DNA of 64,000 bases from Simmondsia chinensis (lineage: Eukaryota; Streptophyta; Magnoliopsida; Caryophyllales; Simmondsiaceae), in the NCBI GenBank assembly GCA_018398585.1, contig JAGTTD010000007.1, positions 6,393,320 to 6,457,319 on the forward strand, read 5' to 3'. The notes beneath the pieces are model-generated. The model was not told the origin of the DNA. It did no database searches and was given only the letters and a program-made list of their open reading frames with translations. A program made the position numbers and the translations under genes. Positions 10,118-24,200 of the stretch are shown in pieces; position 1 is the first letter of the stretch, and each line of letters opens with the position of its first letter.

Positions 10118-11852
10118 GAATAAATAAAATAAAGAAAAAATGCAAATTAGATATCAAATATCTAATTTAGACATACCTAAAGTACAAATCTAAACTTTTA
10201 ATTTGTAGCTGAAATTGGAAGAAGGAACTTCTTGATACCTCAGGATCTTCTCCGCAATGACCTTTATTAGCACCAGAGTGTGGGCTTCCAAAATATTTAA
10301 TTTAGAAAAAATTTTGAAACAAAATTTTTTCTTTTAATCTTTCTAAAAAATAATTATTCAAAAAAATTATACTAAATATTAATTTTGAAAAAAAATCCTG
10401 AAATAATTTAAAATTTTTTATTACGAAAGAAAACTAAGTTCCAAAACCGAGAACCAAAACTTAAGAAACAACAACGCACGGCAAAAAGCAATTTAAATAG
10501 GACCCCAAAGGCCGCTGACGTCAGCCCTTCTTATCGTGTTGTACATAGACTAAAATACCAGAGGACGTTGACATCAACTGACGTTAGCGTCCAATGTCTT
10601 CCTTTTTTTTATTTCAGGCACGCGCCCTGCCTTTGCCTGACTTTCTATTTTTTTATTTTATTTTATTTGTTTAAACTTTCACATAAATAAAATTCATATC
10701 ATGAATATTATTTAATAAAATTAATTTATTCATCTTATGAATAAATAATTTATCTTATGAATTATGTTTAGCAAAATTAACTTATTCATCTCATAAAGAA
10801 ATAATTCATCTCATGAATTCAATTTAAATATTTTCAAACAATGCTTAAGTTGAGGCTTGTGGAGCGACCTCAGGGACAATCTAACTCTAGCTCCAAATTG
10901 GTCAAATTTGATTATCATCGTATGATAACAATTGACTACCATTTAATAAAACTTAATTCCACTAAATAAGTTTTACTGTGCTCGAAAATTAAATATATTA
11001 ACTCAAAAATTTTTTAAATAATTTTATTATTATTATTTGCAACAATTAACCCCTCCATTAGAAATCCGTGAGCGAAAACAAGTCAAACAACTATCATAAT
11101 TTTCCTCACCTCTATCACTGTAGTTCCCGACTCACCCTTCTCGAACAATTTATAATAAGAAACAATTTCCGTATTAATTTCAAATGTCAAACATATGGAA
11201 TACTCTAACCAAAGATTTTAGAATTTGTTCGTGTATTTGCGAATCAATTAAGGGGACATCTTTCGTTGTAGGTTCCTAATAAAATATCCGTTCCTGCCAC
11301 ACTTCATGCAATTGCCCAACGATTTAAGATCCTAGTTATTAAGTTTTAACCACATCATTTTGGGCATCAAAACAATTAACATGCCATGCACGAGTTCGGA
11401 CTATTTTCGGATTTAGAGTTATCGTCTTATAGAATTAATTATTTCTGATAGCAGTAATGAAACAATTAATTCAGGTGGTCCTGCTTAGTGTTCCAATCTT
11501 ATTGAAAACACCTATATAATACTCTTGAATCCTTATCCATATGACCAAGACAAGTCATCAAAAGAATCATAATATAGTCTTATCAGACAAGTTGTCCAAA
11601 CTTATCACTGACTATGAACATACTCTGACAACATGTTACTGGTTTGATCTAAGTCTTTCCGTGGTTCAATCATTTTGACCGCTTAAGCCAAACCTCACAC
11701 GTCATCTTAGACAACGTCCATTTCACGGAACATTTTAGAAAAAATAATCACGCATATTTGACTCTTAAAACATAACTAGAAAATAAAAAAATTTCATTTA
11801 TTTAATATTTAACAACTAACTAATTGGTTTTTTTAGGACACATATTCCAACA

Positions 11853-13069
11853 CAAGCGCCATTTCATGCTTAGTTAATTATCATATCAATGACAAGCTTT
11901 GTGGTCCAATCAGTAATGAGGAGGTCCTTCAGCCAGTGAAGTAGCTTGGAAATCTCAAAGCTCCTGGACACGACGGATTTTCAGGTATTTTTTATTTGGA
12001 GTTTTGGCATTATATAGCTAACGATGTGATCGGTACCATGTTGGCCTTCTTTCGGAATGGCCAATTACTTAAAAAGTTTAATAAAACGGATACAGTATTG
12101 ATATCAAAGGTTCATTGACCTAAGACTTTGAGCCAGTTTAGGCCAACAAGCCTATGCAATGTTTTATATAAAATTATAGTGAAAATTATATCAAATCGTT
12201 TAAAACCAATCATGCCAAAGCTTATTTCTCCGCTTCAATCGGCTTTTGTTATGGGAAGACAATTACAAGATAACATCATTGTGCCTCATGATGCGTATGC
12301 CACATCATAAGGTCTAAAAAAAGAGGCTAGAAGGGGGTTATGGCTCTAAAAGTCAATCTTACTAAAGCTTATGATCAAGTTAATTGGATGTTTCTTGAAT
12401 GCGTAGCTTACGAAATTTGGTTTTCATCTTTTGTTAACTGGATAATGCAATGTGTGAGAACAGTTTTTGTCAGCCCTGTGGTTAATGGTATCCGTGTGGG
12501 TAAATGTTTGACGGAGAGAGGCTTGCATCAAAAGGGATCCTCTTTCTCCTTATCCTTTTATTTTTGTTATGGATGCTTTATCTAGGCTTATTGTTGAGGC
12601 TATTTTGAATGGGCAATGGGATCCTTTTAGAATCAATAGGTTCACTGCCCCTCTTTCTCACCTTTTCTTTGCTGATAATTGCATCCTATTGTTTGAAGCC
12701 TCTGAGCAGTCCTATTTCAAAGTGAAATTTTTTTTTGATTTATTTTGTAGCGCCTCGGGCCAGGAAATTAATTTTTTGAAATCAAAAGCTTTTTTTTCTC
12801 ATAAAATTAACCCTGATTTCAAAGCCCGATGTCGAAATTTCTTTGGGGTTAATATGATGAGCAAAGATGGAAAATATTTGGGAATCCAGCTTATGTGGGG
12901 TAAATCTAAAAGATGGGCTCTTAATTTTATTTTGGATAGATTTAGGAAGAGGCTCAAAGGTTGGGCTAATTCATTAATTTCGCAGGCAGGTAGAGAGGTT
13001 CTGATAAATACAGCAATTCCTACCTACTTCATGCACTGTTTTTTGATCCTTAAATCCTTTTTGCTCTAA
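11853..13069 (+). pseudogene. LINE B reverse transcriptase domain (broken)
   Basis: Contains NLKAPGHDGFSGIF (11955-12000), FRPTSLCNVLYKIIVKIISN (12128-), SAFVMGRQLQDNII, ALKVNLTKAYDQVNW (12340-), and SHLFFADNCILLF (12655-), where the catalytic FADD is FADN. The thumb follows with DGKYLGIQLMWGKSKRW. Frame changes near 12310-12340 and 12560, and the altered FADN, show it is dead. Confidence 0.88.
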
Positions 13070-13789
13070 ACTTGACGGGATGGGGGCTAGATACTAGTGG
13101 AAAGGGGATGCGGATCATAGCTGTGTTGTTCATTGGGCTAAATTGAAAATTCTTAGTGATCTTAAGGCTAATGGGGGGCTTGGTTTTTGCGATTTCAAGG
13201 GGTTTAATATATTTTTCCTCGGCAAACAGCCTTTGTGTGTTTTACAAAATCCGAATGTATTTTGGGTCAAAGTTTTAAAGGATATTCATTTTCCTAATTC
13301 CTCTTTCCTAAAAACTTCCATGGGTAGGAACCCATCATGAGGATGGAGGAGCATCCTCAAGGGTAAAGAGTTTATAGAGGAGGATCTTCATTGGTCTATT
13401 GGGGATGGAAATTATGTTAATATATGGAGTGATAAATGGATCCCTGAGCTAGACAGACTGCCTCCCCCACGAGATCTGGTCCCCATTTCCAATATAAACA
13501 AAGTTTCAGAGCTTATTTTGCTTAATGTTAGGCGCTGGAATAAGGATAAGCTGAAGTTGTGTTCCCCTTATCATGTCACGAGATCTATCGAGCGCATTCC
13601 GATAAGAGGCTATGGTATTGTCGACAACCTTTTCTGTAGGGGCTCCAGAAATGGTGTTTTTGATGTGAAAAGTGGTTATCTCCACTTGAAGAGTAAGCAT
13701 TCAATGCTCAATCATAGTAGGGACTCTTCCAATAGAGGTAATCTTAGGAAAGTTTTGGCTTATATATGGACATTGTGGGAGTGGATTTG
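13070..13789 (+). pseudogene. LINE B connection region up to the foldback insertion
   Basis: Reads LKANGGLGFCDFKGFNIFFL and VLQNPNVFWVKVLKDIHFPN, typical of the region between RT and zf-RVT in plant LINEs, then YGIVDNLFCRGSRNGVFDVK. The coding sense breaks at the edge of the foldback. Confidence 0.75.
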
Positions 13790-15248
13790 ATGCTGTGGAA
13801 ATTCCATAGTTAATTATGTGGATGTTTTGGACCAAAATGTCCACCCTGTAGCTTTTACCCTTTTTTTTAATTATTATATTTGTTAAATATTCACCCTGTA
13901 GCTCTTACTTTTTTTTTTATTATTATATTTGTTTTTATATTTTATAGTACAAATAAATTAATTATTTAAATATACATATATATATATATAACTAAAATTA
14001 ATTAATTAGTCATTATAGTTATAGTTTTATTATATATATATTATATTATTTTTTATCCTTTTATACAACATAAGTCTTTCTATTAAGGGTAACAAATCCG
14101 TCCCGACTCGGAAATCTAATAGGATCAACACGTAATTTGACTCAATCTAAAATGACAATTTGTCTTAAATAATCAAGTCAAAAATTGGAATGACCTGACC
14201 TAAATTCACCCAACTCATTTTTCGGTTAACTTGAAAATCACTCGATATTCAATTTGACCTTATTTGATTCACCATTGACCTGAACCATCCCGACCAAAAA
14301 TAATCATAACTTGAACCCAACCCGACCCAAAACTCAAAGTAACCTATGGTCTTTAAATACAGTGATAGTTATTACTTGTCAATAGTACACCTCTCCTCAA
14401 CAAAAGATCTGAAACATCTATATTAGTAGTAAAATGAACATGTAGGTCAAAATATAAATTATTGGAAATATAATTTAGACTTTTGTAAATAAAATCGCAT
14501 AGCTACTTATAATAAAATCGCATAGTCAATCTCGAGTTAGGTTGTATGGGTTTTGAGTCATCATAAGTATACTATTTCGTGCCTTGGGGGGCATGAGTTA
14601 TTTACAAAAGTCTAAATTATATTTTCAATAATTTATATTTTTACCTATATGTTCATTTTACTACTAATATAGATGTTTCCTATCTCTTGTTAAGTTCAGG
14701 TGTACTATTGACAAGTAATAACTGTCATTGTATTTAAAGACCATAAGTTGCTTTGAGTTTTAGGTCGGGTTGGGTTCAAGTTTTGATCATTTTTGGTCGG
14801 GATGGTTTAGGTCAATGATGAATCGAATAAGGTCAAATTGAATATTGCGTGATTTTCAAGTTAAGCGAAAAGTGAGTTAGGTGAATTTAGGTCAGGTCAT
14901 TCCAATTTTCGATTTAATTATTTAAGACAAATTATTATTTTAGATTGTGTCGAATTATGTGTTGATCCTGTTAGATTTCCGAGTTGGGATGGATTTGTTA
15001 CCTTTAATGGAAAGACTTATATTGTATAAAAGAAAAAAATAATATAATATATATATAATAAAACTATAATTATAATGACTAATTAATTAATTTTAGTTAT
15101 ATTATATATGTATATCTAAATAATTAATTTATTGTACTATAAAATATAAAAACAAATATAATAATTCCAAAAAAGAGTAAAAGCTGCAGGGTGGGCATTT
15201 TGGTCCAAAACACCCGTAGCATAATTAACTGTGGAATTTCCACAGCAT
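13790..15248. mobile_element. 1.46 kb foldback element inside LINE B
   Basis: Almost the whole element is one inverted repeat: it begins ATGCTGTGGAAATTCCA and ends TGGAATTTCCACAGCAT, with arms of about 700 bp around a centre near 14520-14580. The arms remain very similar, with scattered differences. They contain a T/A-rich part near the ends and a GACCTGACC/GGTCAGGTC-rich inner part. There is no ORF and no clear target duplication. As RNA it would form a very long hairpin. Confidence 0.85.
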
Positions 15249-16220
15249 TAGATACGTGTTGGGAAGTTGTCTTGTACTTCTAAAGTTAAACACTTTATTT
15301 GGAAAGCGTGTAATAATGCACTAGCATCGAGGGAAAATCTTTTTATTAGAAAAATTATTTCTTCCCCTCAATGCCCACGCTATATAAAAGGTTTCAAATC
15401 TATTGAACATATTATTTTCTTTTTTCCTTTTGCTCGGAGTTGCTAGTTGGCCTTTGGTCTGGGATTGCCAGAAGAGACTAGCTTTTCGGGGTTTCTCGAG
15501 TGGCGGGATTCCCTTTTCACAGTTTGTAAGTTCGGCTTTGATTTTATCGCTTGTTGTGCTTTTCCTTTATTGGTGGATTTTGAAAAATAGATACTCTGTG
15601 ATTTTTAAAGGAGGTACTCTTCGCCCTTTACAAGTGAGCAACAAAGCTATTTCTGAAACATGGGAGAACAAGATGGTGGGCAGGCTGTTACCTTTCCAAG
15701 TGTATAGGAACCCCAAATCCAGGTGGACCCCTCCCCCTCAATACTTCAGGAAGCTTAACTCTAATGCAGATGGAAGGATGGGAAAGTTGTCGTTTGTGGC
15801 ATGAGGTACTTCTAGTGGTTGTTGGGGGCTCGTGCTTTTCTATTCAGGTAGCCCATCCTTTGGTAGCTGAAGCTTCTGCTATACAAGGAGCGTGTTTTCT
15901 TGCCATCGCGTTGGGCTGGAAAAAGGTGATTGTCAAGTCTGATGGCTTGGAATCTATTTAAGCTATTAACCGAGAGCAAGAACCTCCCTGGATGGTTCAA
16001 GCTATAGCCAAGGATAATAGAAGATTGATGTTTGCTTCTGATTATATTTGTTTTTGTTGGATTTTTCATGGTTGTAATCGAGTGGCTCATTCAGTAGGCA
16101 AGCTCCATTTTGATAATCGTTGTAATCATCGGTGATGGTTTGACCCACCCCATAACTCTTATCTGTATTTTCCTTGGATTTGGTACTTTAGTTTTGGTGG
16201 CCTTTATCCAAAAAAAAAAG
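15249..16220 (+). pseudogene. LINE B zf-RVT and RNase H domains with poly(A) end
   Basis: 15270-15400 reads SKVKHFIWKACNNALASREN and CPRYIKGFKSIEHIIFFFPF, the zf-RVT region. About 15740-16130 is a decayed RNase H domain (LNSNADG, EASAIQGACFLAIALGWKKV, VKSDGLESI, then a C-terminal CNRVAHSVGK). An A-run at 16210-16219 marks the 3' end. Confidence 0.8.
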
Positions 16221-16568
16221 ATAGTTCAAGAGATTATTTTTTAAGATTGATTGCGTATAAAGCGAGTTATGTCTAATATCATAAGTCATGACCATATAAT
16301 AGTTATCTTGAAACAAAAAAGAAAAATAAGGATAAATGAAGTTAATAAGTCAAAAAAAAATATAATTCTATTAGTTATTTTTTATTTAGATGATAAATTT
16401 TGTCATTTTCAAATCACTTTGATGATTAAGACAAGTTCTTATAATGGATTTGTATAATAAAATTTTCTAAATATTTATATGGATGACTAATTTAATTATC
16501 TTAAACTATTTAGGTCATCAACTTATTTATTTTAAATTATTTAGATGATCATAATCTTCATTTTTGGC

Positions 16569-16576
16569 TATATTAG
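16569..16576 (+). promoter_or_regulatory. Possible TATA box of HISN4
   Basis: CTATATTA, 166 bp before the start codon. If used, transcription would start near 16600 and give a leader of about 140 nt that is pyrimidine-rich close to the ATG. AT-rich sequence upstream offers other candidates. Confidence 0.3.
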
Positions 16577-16741
16577 TGGAAAAAAGGGACTAGCTCCGTA
16601 GCCTGCAAGGTTTCGCTCTCTCAGAATCAGAAGTTGACCCGGTTGCTTAGTTGCGTTGCTTCTACTCCCTCTGATTTTCTGTACAACTTCCTTTGTAACT
16701 TCAAACTTGAAACTGACCGCGCTCACGCTCTCCCATAATCA

Positions 16742-16889
16742 ATGGAGGCGGCGACGGCGGCTTTTGCTTCTTCGACTATCGGATTCTCCGGTGCTTTTGA
16801 GTTCCGCCGCTGCAGCATTCGCCGAACGGCGAATCGGAGAATCAAATCGAGGGCGCCCGGCGTCTCTGTGCGCGCTGCCAATGATAACG
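16742..16889 (+). CDS. HISN4: HISN4 exon 1 (transit peptide)
   Basis: Residues 1-49. Starts [19 protein letters not shown] and contains [18 protein letters not shown]. Ends one base into codon 50. The first ATG in frame; a C/T-rich leader precedes it. Confidence 0.9.
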
Positions 16890-19800
16890 GTTTCTCTTTA
16901 TTCCGCGTTCTCTTTTTCTTTGTCTTCTTCACCTGCGGCGCATTTCTCGTGTATGTGTTTGATTTGAGGTGGTCAAATTGATATGCAGTTGTTACGCTGC
17001 TTGATTATGGAGCCGGCAATGTACGGAGCGTTAGGAATGCCATTCGCCGGCTTGGCTTTGAAATCAAAGATGTGAGCTTTTCTTCCTGTTTATTTTGTTC
17101 TGATATAAGGACTTTGAGGATTTTTGTGCTGGTTTCATATCGGCAGTGTGATGGTTTAGTGTGGAATGTGCATTTTGTGTTACTATGTCGTATATTGTTG
17201 ATTTTTTTTTTTGTGTAAGCAAATTGGAAAAAGAGGTCGTAGATTGTTGTTGTTTTTGCAAAATGTGTGAATGCTAAATGTTGACTATCAATTTGATGCG
17301 AAATATAGAAATTGTGTTAGAGTATAAAACTATCCTGGACGTTCATCTGTCAACTTAAGCTTTTGGAATTTTTGGTTCCTCGACATTGTACCGGAGCCTT
17401 GTTGACTTAGAGGTCATGAATTCGAATCCTAGTAAGCTCCACTGTATGTATAATATATTTCAAGGACAAGATATGGAAGAGTCTATGCATTTATCCCTAC
17501 TTCAAGCTAATGGACAGTTGTTGATGGGGCAGTTTAGGGTATAAAACCATCCCGGACCTTCACTCATTAGCTTAAACTTTTGGGATAGTTGGTTTATTCA
17601 CAAATTGTGAGGAAATGAGCATCATGCAAGTAAAGGAATTAAGCAATGGAGAAAAGGAAGCACTAAATGAATAAAGGAGATAACTTGATTCGACTTTTGG
17701 ATGGTTCAAAGTGTTTCCGAGAGTACATATATACACATAATCACTCTTAATGCTAAATAGAATGACAACTTAACATTCCCAATCTGTAAAATCAAAATTT
17801 TGAACTTCTTTTTGTTCTTTCGTGCCCAAACTTTAAGTCCTGATCCTAGCCAACAAATAAACCATCCAGTAACTAACTCTATGAAGTCCTACTTGATCAA
17901 CACTTCAACTTCTGATCTCTCTTGCCCTCAATAACTGAAGTGTGTTACCTAGTAGCAGCTAAGAACTTCTCTCTAGTTGTTTTAGCTTACTGACTCCGCT
18001 AAGACGCTGCCTAAACAGTGGCGGATCTAGAATCTTAGTCGAGGGTGGGCTTGAGCTACAACTATATTCACTTCACTTTTTGATCATATTCCTTTAATTT
18101 CCTTTATTTGGTTGCTAATTTTGTGCTAATCTTTTGTTTTTGGTTAAAATTCATTAGTTTTGTCCCTTAATAATAAGTCAATTGAAGCAATTTCGTTAAT
18201 AAAATGTAATCTAGTGAAAGTAGCCATCTCTAAAATTATAGAGATAAAAAAGGAAATTTAGTAGATATAAAATTTTAGCATGCGATTAGTACATAAATCT
18301 AAATGTCAAAATTATCAACACTTATATTTCAATTTTTTTCATAAAAGTTAATCAGAAAATAACATAAATTTATGGGTTAATTAATTGAACTTATGATAAT
18401 TATGTACAAGTATGTGCAAACCTAGTTGCTAATATGCTTCATGTCATTATCAGCTTTTGTTAAAAAGAAATACATTCAAATGAATTTTATTTGCCCCGGA
18501 AGGGGGAAGGCTGCGTACATCTACCCCCTCAGACCCTGCTGATGCGGGAGCCTGTTGAGGCACTGGGCTGTTGTTGCTGTTGTATATCATCAAAGTGGGT
18601 TGATAATTTCTTATTAGGAATATGTGTATTTTAACTAAGATTTGAGAATACTCTTGCGCAAATTGTCACAGCTAACTCTAGAAAATAAAGTTAATTAAAA
18701 ACTTGTGCATGATATCTACTTCTCAAGTAATGCTGTATTGAACTTCTCCTCGCATATATTAGAATCATATAACATGATGACTAACGGATTATTTTTGAGA
18801 AACAAAAAATATAAGGTATTGGATGCTTATTATTTTTTATAAGATATGTTTGGTACATTTAAATATAAAATAGGACGGGTGTGAAGGTAATAATAGTGCA
18901 TTAAAAACTCAAACTGAAATGTATTCATTGGATATTCATATGAAATTTACAGAAGATATAAAATTGGGATTGGAAAGAGGAAGAACTGCCGCTTTTTTTT
19001 TTTTTTGGGGGGGGGGTGGGGACCGCTCATCCCCCAGTGTGTCTAAATAACTAAGTTCTAACTATTTCAAGTAAAGCAAACTCATAAGAGGCTGAATATA
19101 TGTCCAACATGCTATGCATTCCCTGTTAAGAGGTCCAATATCCCAATGCTAAAACTACATAACATGTCCATGCAAGTCCCTTGAATTGTGCATATTTTTT
19201 GGGCCATTCGTGTTGGAGTTAGAGAAAGGCTTTTCAAGGCAAAACGGTGAATTTAGTATAGGTTGTGACTGGTGTCATTCATTGTCTTCTCTTCTTCTGG
19301 AAATGCAGATACAACTAGCCAAGAGCCTAGATATATGCGTAATAACCATTTATGCAATGTGTAAGATGACACATTGAACAAATCATTTCGTGGCAGACAT
19401 TCGCAGGGCCCTTGTTTGTAATGTTCGCTCTCCCTCCCTCCGTACCCCGTCCTGCAACACATGAGAAAGAAAAAGAAAAAAAAAAAGAAGAAAAGGCATT
19501 GTTAGTGCTAGTTTGCAGTGAATATTGGATCTAGAGTTACTGGGGAATCTTGAGAATTTAGTGCTCCTCAAGTTTGGTGAGAAGGTTTCTGCAAAGAGTC
19601 TGACTTGTGCTTTGGTCTTTTCAGTAGCTGACATGCATCAAATTTCTACCATTGGACTAGTAGGGAGGGTCCAACTAGTGGGATCAAGAGGATGATTATG
19701 AAGTGTGGATTCCATGGAATCAATAGCAGTGATGCCAGTGACGAGGTTTGTAGTGAAGTTTAAGTCAACAGGTGGTAGGTTGCAAAGCCAGTGGGAGCAC

Positions 19801-21251
19801 CAAAGATGAAAAAGGATGAAAAGGAAAGACTATAGTATCATAGAAATTCTCTTAGGAGAAACCTTGGGATTTAAGAGGGATGGAGGGAGGAGCACTGAGG
19901 AAGTTTAGATGCTAAGTGAACTCTTCCAATTTGTCACGCACTTTTAGAGTAATTGGAGATTGAAGAATTTGAAAAAGGATTTAAAACTTCTTGACTTCCA
20001 CAATGAATTGTGCTTTATTTGCTATGGGGGTTTTCTTTTCTTTTAATGCATCTATGCTTATACTTCTGATAGTCGAGCTTGGTTTGATAAATATTATGTG
20101 CCAAACAGTGCAATTGTTTTGTATAATGTAATGTGTACATATTGGTATATGTACCTTATTGTCAATCATCTTTTTTAACTACACCCTGTTGAATATTTTG
20201 TCATGAAATGAATCCTGTTCATAACTTAGATAAGAGAAGATCAATTTATCAGAAATTCTAATAACGCATGTATCTATATAAATCCATGAAAGGTTATAAA
20301 AATAAATGATCTTATGGTTACTTCTTTCTACTTTTTACAAACATATGGCCTAATACAACATATAAAACAACAACAACAACAGTCCCAGTGCCTCAAGGGC
20401 TCCCGCATAAGCAGGATCTTGGAGGGGTGGATATACGCAGCCTTTCCCCTTCAGGGTGCTACCCTGAAGGGAGGCTGTGTCCAAGAACTTTCAACTTGAG
20501 AAGTATGGAAACATGGAAGGATGGCAGCATGGAAGCATGAGAGCAGCCTAATATAACATATAATGTTCCTTAAAATCCCCAACAAGATCACCATGACCCA
20601 TTACACATTTGTAACACCCCACTTCTGCCACACTTTGATTGTGATTGTTATGTGAAGGATTTGACTCTATGGGTTTGAAAGGAGGGAAGTGAACAACTAG
20701 AGGAAAATCAGTGTGAACTGTGTTTCGGGAAAGTGATTTTAGGGATTAGGCGCGTGAGGAAGGTAGATGCTAGGGAGTTAAGGGCCATTTTTTGTAATTC
20801 CTAGCATTTTACTTTTTCTCCAATCTTTTGTTTTTATTTTTTCTTTGCAACTTATTTGTTCTTATTACATACTAGTCTAAATTTTTAGGTCACTACACCC
20901 GAGGACATTCTAAGAGCAAATCGCCTCATATTTCCTGGTGTTGGGGCATTTGCTGCAGCAATGGACGTGCTTAATCAAAAAGGGTGAGCTCTGCACTTTG
21001 TATAATGTTTCTCTTCCCTTCCGAAAGAATATTGTGTGTTTTTATTCTAGTTGTTTCATTTGAAGTTCCTTTCCTACAGAGTTGCATCTGTCTAGGCTAT
21101 TCTACTAGCTTAGTCACATTCTACAAGCTCATAAGGAAAAGGAAGGGGGCCGGGGGAACACGTTCTGCAAATGGCCACAACCAATAACAGTACAAAAAAA
21201 ACCAAAAAAAAAACCCAGTGCTACAAGGAATTCCCTCCAATGCAGGGTCTT

Positions 21252-21282
<31 letters not shown>

Positions 21283-24200
21283 GGGGTTAAGATGTATGCA
21301 GCCTTACCTTTTCAGGGTGCTACCTTAAAGGGAGGCTGTGTTCGAGGATCCCCAGCTTGAAAAGCATAAAAACAAATGGGACAGAGAGAGCAAAAAGTAG
21401 CAATAAGCAATAAAGCAACAAAGAACAAGTAGCAAGGTGCAGAGCACCGTGGAGCAACATTACATTGCACGAGCAGCAAGCAACAAGTAATGAACAACAC
21501 ACAGCATTAGTAAATATAAGCAAGCAAGCAGAAATATAACCTTAACGGCGCTATATCAGCTACCCCTATGCTAACCCTCCACTCAGCTTGATCAAAGGTC
21601 ATCTCTTCAATTAGGTTTAGGTGGGTAAGGTCATTTCTAATCGTCTCCACAGCCAACAACAATATTATGGGAAATTTGGTTTCGCACATGACTTCACTGA
21701 GAATCCTATGTACCTCAATAATTAATCAGAAAATTCTAATGAGCTAATTGTTCTAGTCAAAATGGCCAAACATAAAGAGTAAGAGCATTTCAAACATAAA
21801 TAACAATTGATTCTTTATGTCCAATTGCATATATGTTGAATAAGCATGCCATTGGAATTTTGAAATTCTGATTTGTGGATTAAGTTATGCATTTTTGTTC
21901 TGCTCATTATGTCATTGGGTCTGAAAATCTTTTCCCAACTCGTTGTTTTAGGATGTCTGAGGCACTTTGTACCTACATTGAGAATGATCGCCCATTTCTG
22001 GGCATTTGTTTAGGATTACAGCTACTTTTTGAGTCTAGTGAAGAGAACGGACCAGGTAACTATTTGCTTGCTAACCTTTTCATACTGATTGTCCCTTTTT
22101 AAAGATTTGTTCGTTGAGCTTCTTTTGTCTTCCTATGAGCTAATATTACTTTACATGAGATGTTAAGTCACAATTTACTTCTACACATTGTTTGCGTGTG
22201 GTTTGACAATGTTAGTACCTGGTGTTCATGTTCTTTATAAACGTGCTACTAATTCTTATTTTGTGCCGACTTATTGTATGATTCATCATAGATCAGAGTT
22301 ATGCTGACGTTGTGAGTGAATGCTGATCCTTTTCCAATTTGTATATGAGGTTCTAGATGTAACAATCAAATCAATGGCATGCTTGCATGAGCTGTTTATT
22401 GAATGAATTTCAACTTGTAGCATGATCTCATGAGGACTGGATTGATGTGCATTTTCATGTCTTGATCCTCCTGACACTTATCCCTTTGTGTTGATAGTTG
22501 TAGACAGTTGGTGAATAAATTTTTGCGACCACTGAAGCTCTTTTGCTGCAAGTTTGTGCAGAGACTAGTAGATAGTTTGCTTTTACATTGAGATGTATTG
22601 AGGAAATAGAACTGTGTTGTAAAGATGATACTTGAATAATGGACATAGCATCTCATATGTGAGAAGGTTTATGACTTGCTTTGAATCTTAAACATGAAAT
22701 GAATAGTTTGTTGTTGCGTTTGTGGAATCACTCTTGGGCTAGCACCTCGGGATTTTTTTTTTTTAGGGGAGAGAAGAGGGGGGGGGGGGGGGGGGGGGGG
22801 TTATTGAGGAATGTATTCTTGTCTTCAAAAGCATCCTTATTGCTTCTGTAACTTCATTAATTTGTTTACCAAAAAACTCCATAAACCAGGAGAATTTCAA
22901 CACTTCAATGGAGACAAGAATTTAGTTGGATGTGTGGGCAGCAAATAGAAGGTAAGATTAGAGATAAGTGCATTCAAGAGAAGTTGAAAGTGGCACGTAT
23001 TGAAGATAATATGAGGGAGATGCGCTTAAAATGGTTATGGCTACATCTCTGAGGATGATCTAGTTGATGGGAGCTCGTCTTGTCAAAAGAGAGGGAGAGC
23101 CTAAAAGACATGGTTATGTTGCATATAGAAAGAATCGGAAATTAACAAAGATCTGCTTCATGGTAGAACGTTGATCCATGCAACCAACCTTATCTAGTGG
23201 GAAGAAGGGCTTAGATTGTTGTTAGAAGAGAAACCCAAGTTGAACTAGTGATTATGCTACAACCAAGTACCCAAAAAAGGGATAGTGCTACAAAAACTGG
23301 CAGAGCTCTACACCTTTCTTAGGGCAGTCTAGGACCTTTCGGTTTTAATATTTATTTTGAGTTATAGGAGAATACAGAAACTGTATTTCATTGTAGCAGT
23401 TATGGGGTTGACTGCAAAGATAGTACAACCTTGTTCAATGCATAGATTCTGAATCCATTGTTTCTGTGGTCTTAATTATTTTTGTCCTGGTGAGACTTTG
23501 TTTCTGGACACATAAAAATAAACAAAGAATATGGGTGTTTCTTCATACTGATTTTGTTTGGATCAGTATATTGTATGTCAAGTTGTATTTTGAGTTGATA
23601 GCATGGATTGGGACAATATTCTGTCATTTATCAGGTTTGTGCTTGCTGAATAATTCTTTTTACTTGTTTTTGACTATTCTAGATTTTTTATTTTAGATGA
23701 CTGGATACTTGCAACCATGTGTTTATTATTGCATTTCTCAATAGGATATGACATTTGCTTGTCTCTATGCATCTTTTGTCTTTTGCATGCGCAGCAGTCC
23801 ATTGTTGTCCTCAATTTTTATTGGCTGATCATAAGAATTTGTTATCCGCTTACCATGGCTATATTTTGCTGTTGTCCTTGTGATTCGATCATCACAGATG
23901 CTTCACTTTATGACCGTTCTGTTCTATTATGCTTGTTGGCATATTCTCAATATGGGTTCTGTTGGCTCACGGAATAAATTCTTCTCTATCCGTTCTTTCT
24001 TTCTTACTTTTTATGGGGGATGGTTTCTTGATCATTTCTTGTGTCGGAGGTTTTTACAGATAAATTTGTCGGTCTCTTCTTATTGAGAGGTTTGGGTTTG
24101 ATACTTGGTGAGATTGGTTGTTTTAGCTCTGGCAATGGTCTTTTCACCGTTTCTTCTCGTGTCAAATTTTTAAGAATTAACTTGTTGGTTTAGCTCTGGA

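Larger units (their letters stand above)
9614..11852. mobile_element. 2.2 kb insertion in LINE B, unclassified (LTR- or TIR-like ends)
   Basis: LINE B coding sequence stops at about 9613 and resumes at about 11853. The insert starts TTGGGAACGTATTTC and ends GGACACATATTCCAACA, which are partly inverted copies of each other. No target duplication is clear. It has no long ORF. About 10680-11760 is similar to 60040-60970 (for example a GACAACGTCCATTTCACGGAACATTTT-like stretch), so both are members of one repeat family, possibly solo LTRs. A 5S-headed SINE and an AT microsatellite lie inside it. Confidence 0.6.
8331..16220 (+). mobile_element. LINE B, L1-type retrotransposon relic split by three insertions
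   Basis: Pieces at 8331-9613, 11853-13789 and 15249-16220 read in order as endonuclease, reverse transcriptase, zf-RVT domain and RNase H, ending in an A-run (about 16210-16219). It is interrupted by a 37-bp SINE scrap (9392-9428), a 2.2 kb insert (9614-11852) and a 1.46 kb foldback (13790-15248). Many stops and frameshifts show it is inactive. No ORF1 was recognised. It ends about 520 bp upstream of the HISN4 start codon, so its tail borders the host promoter. Confidence 0.85.

Noticed and set aside
9972..10157. YIYIYI-type membrane ORF
   Set aside because: Translation of the AT microsatellite.
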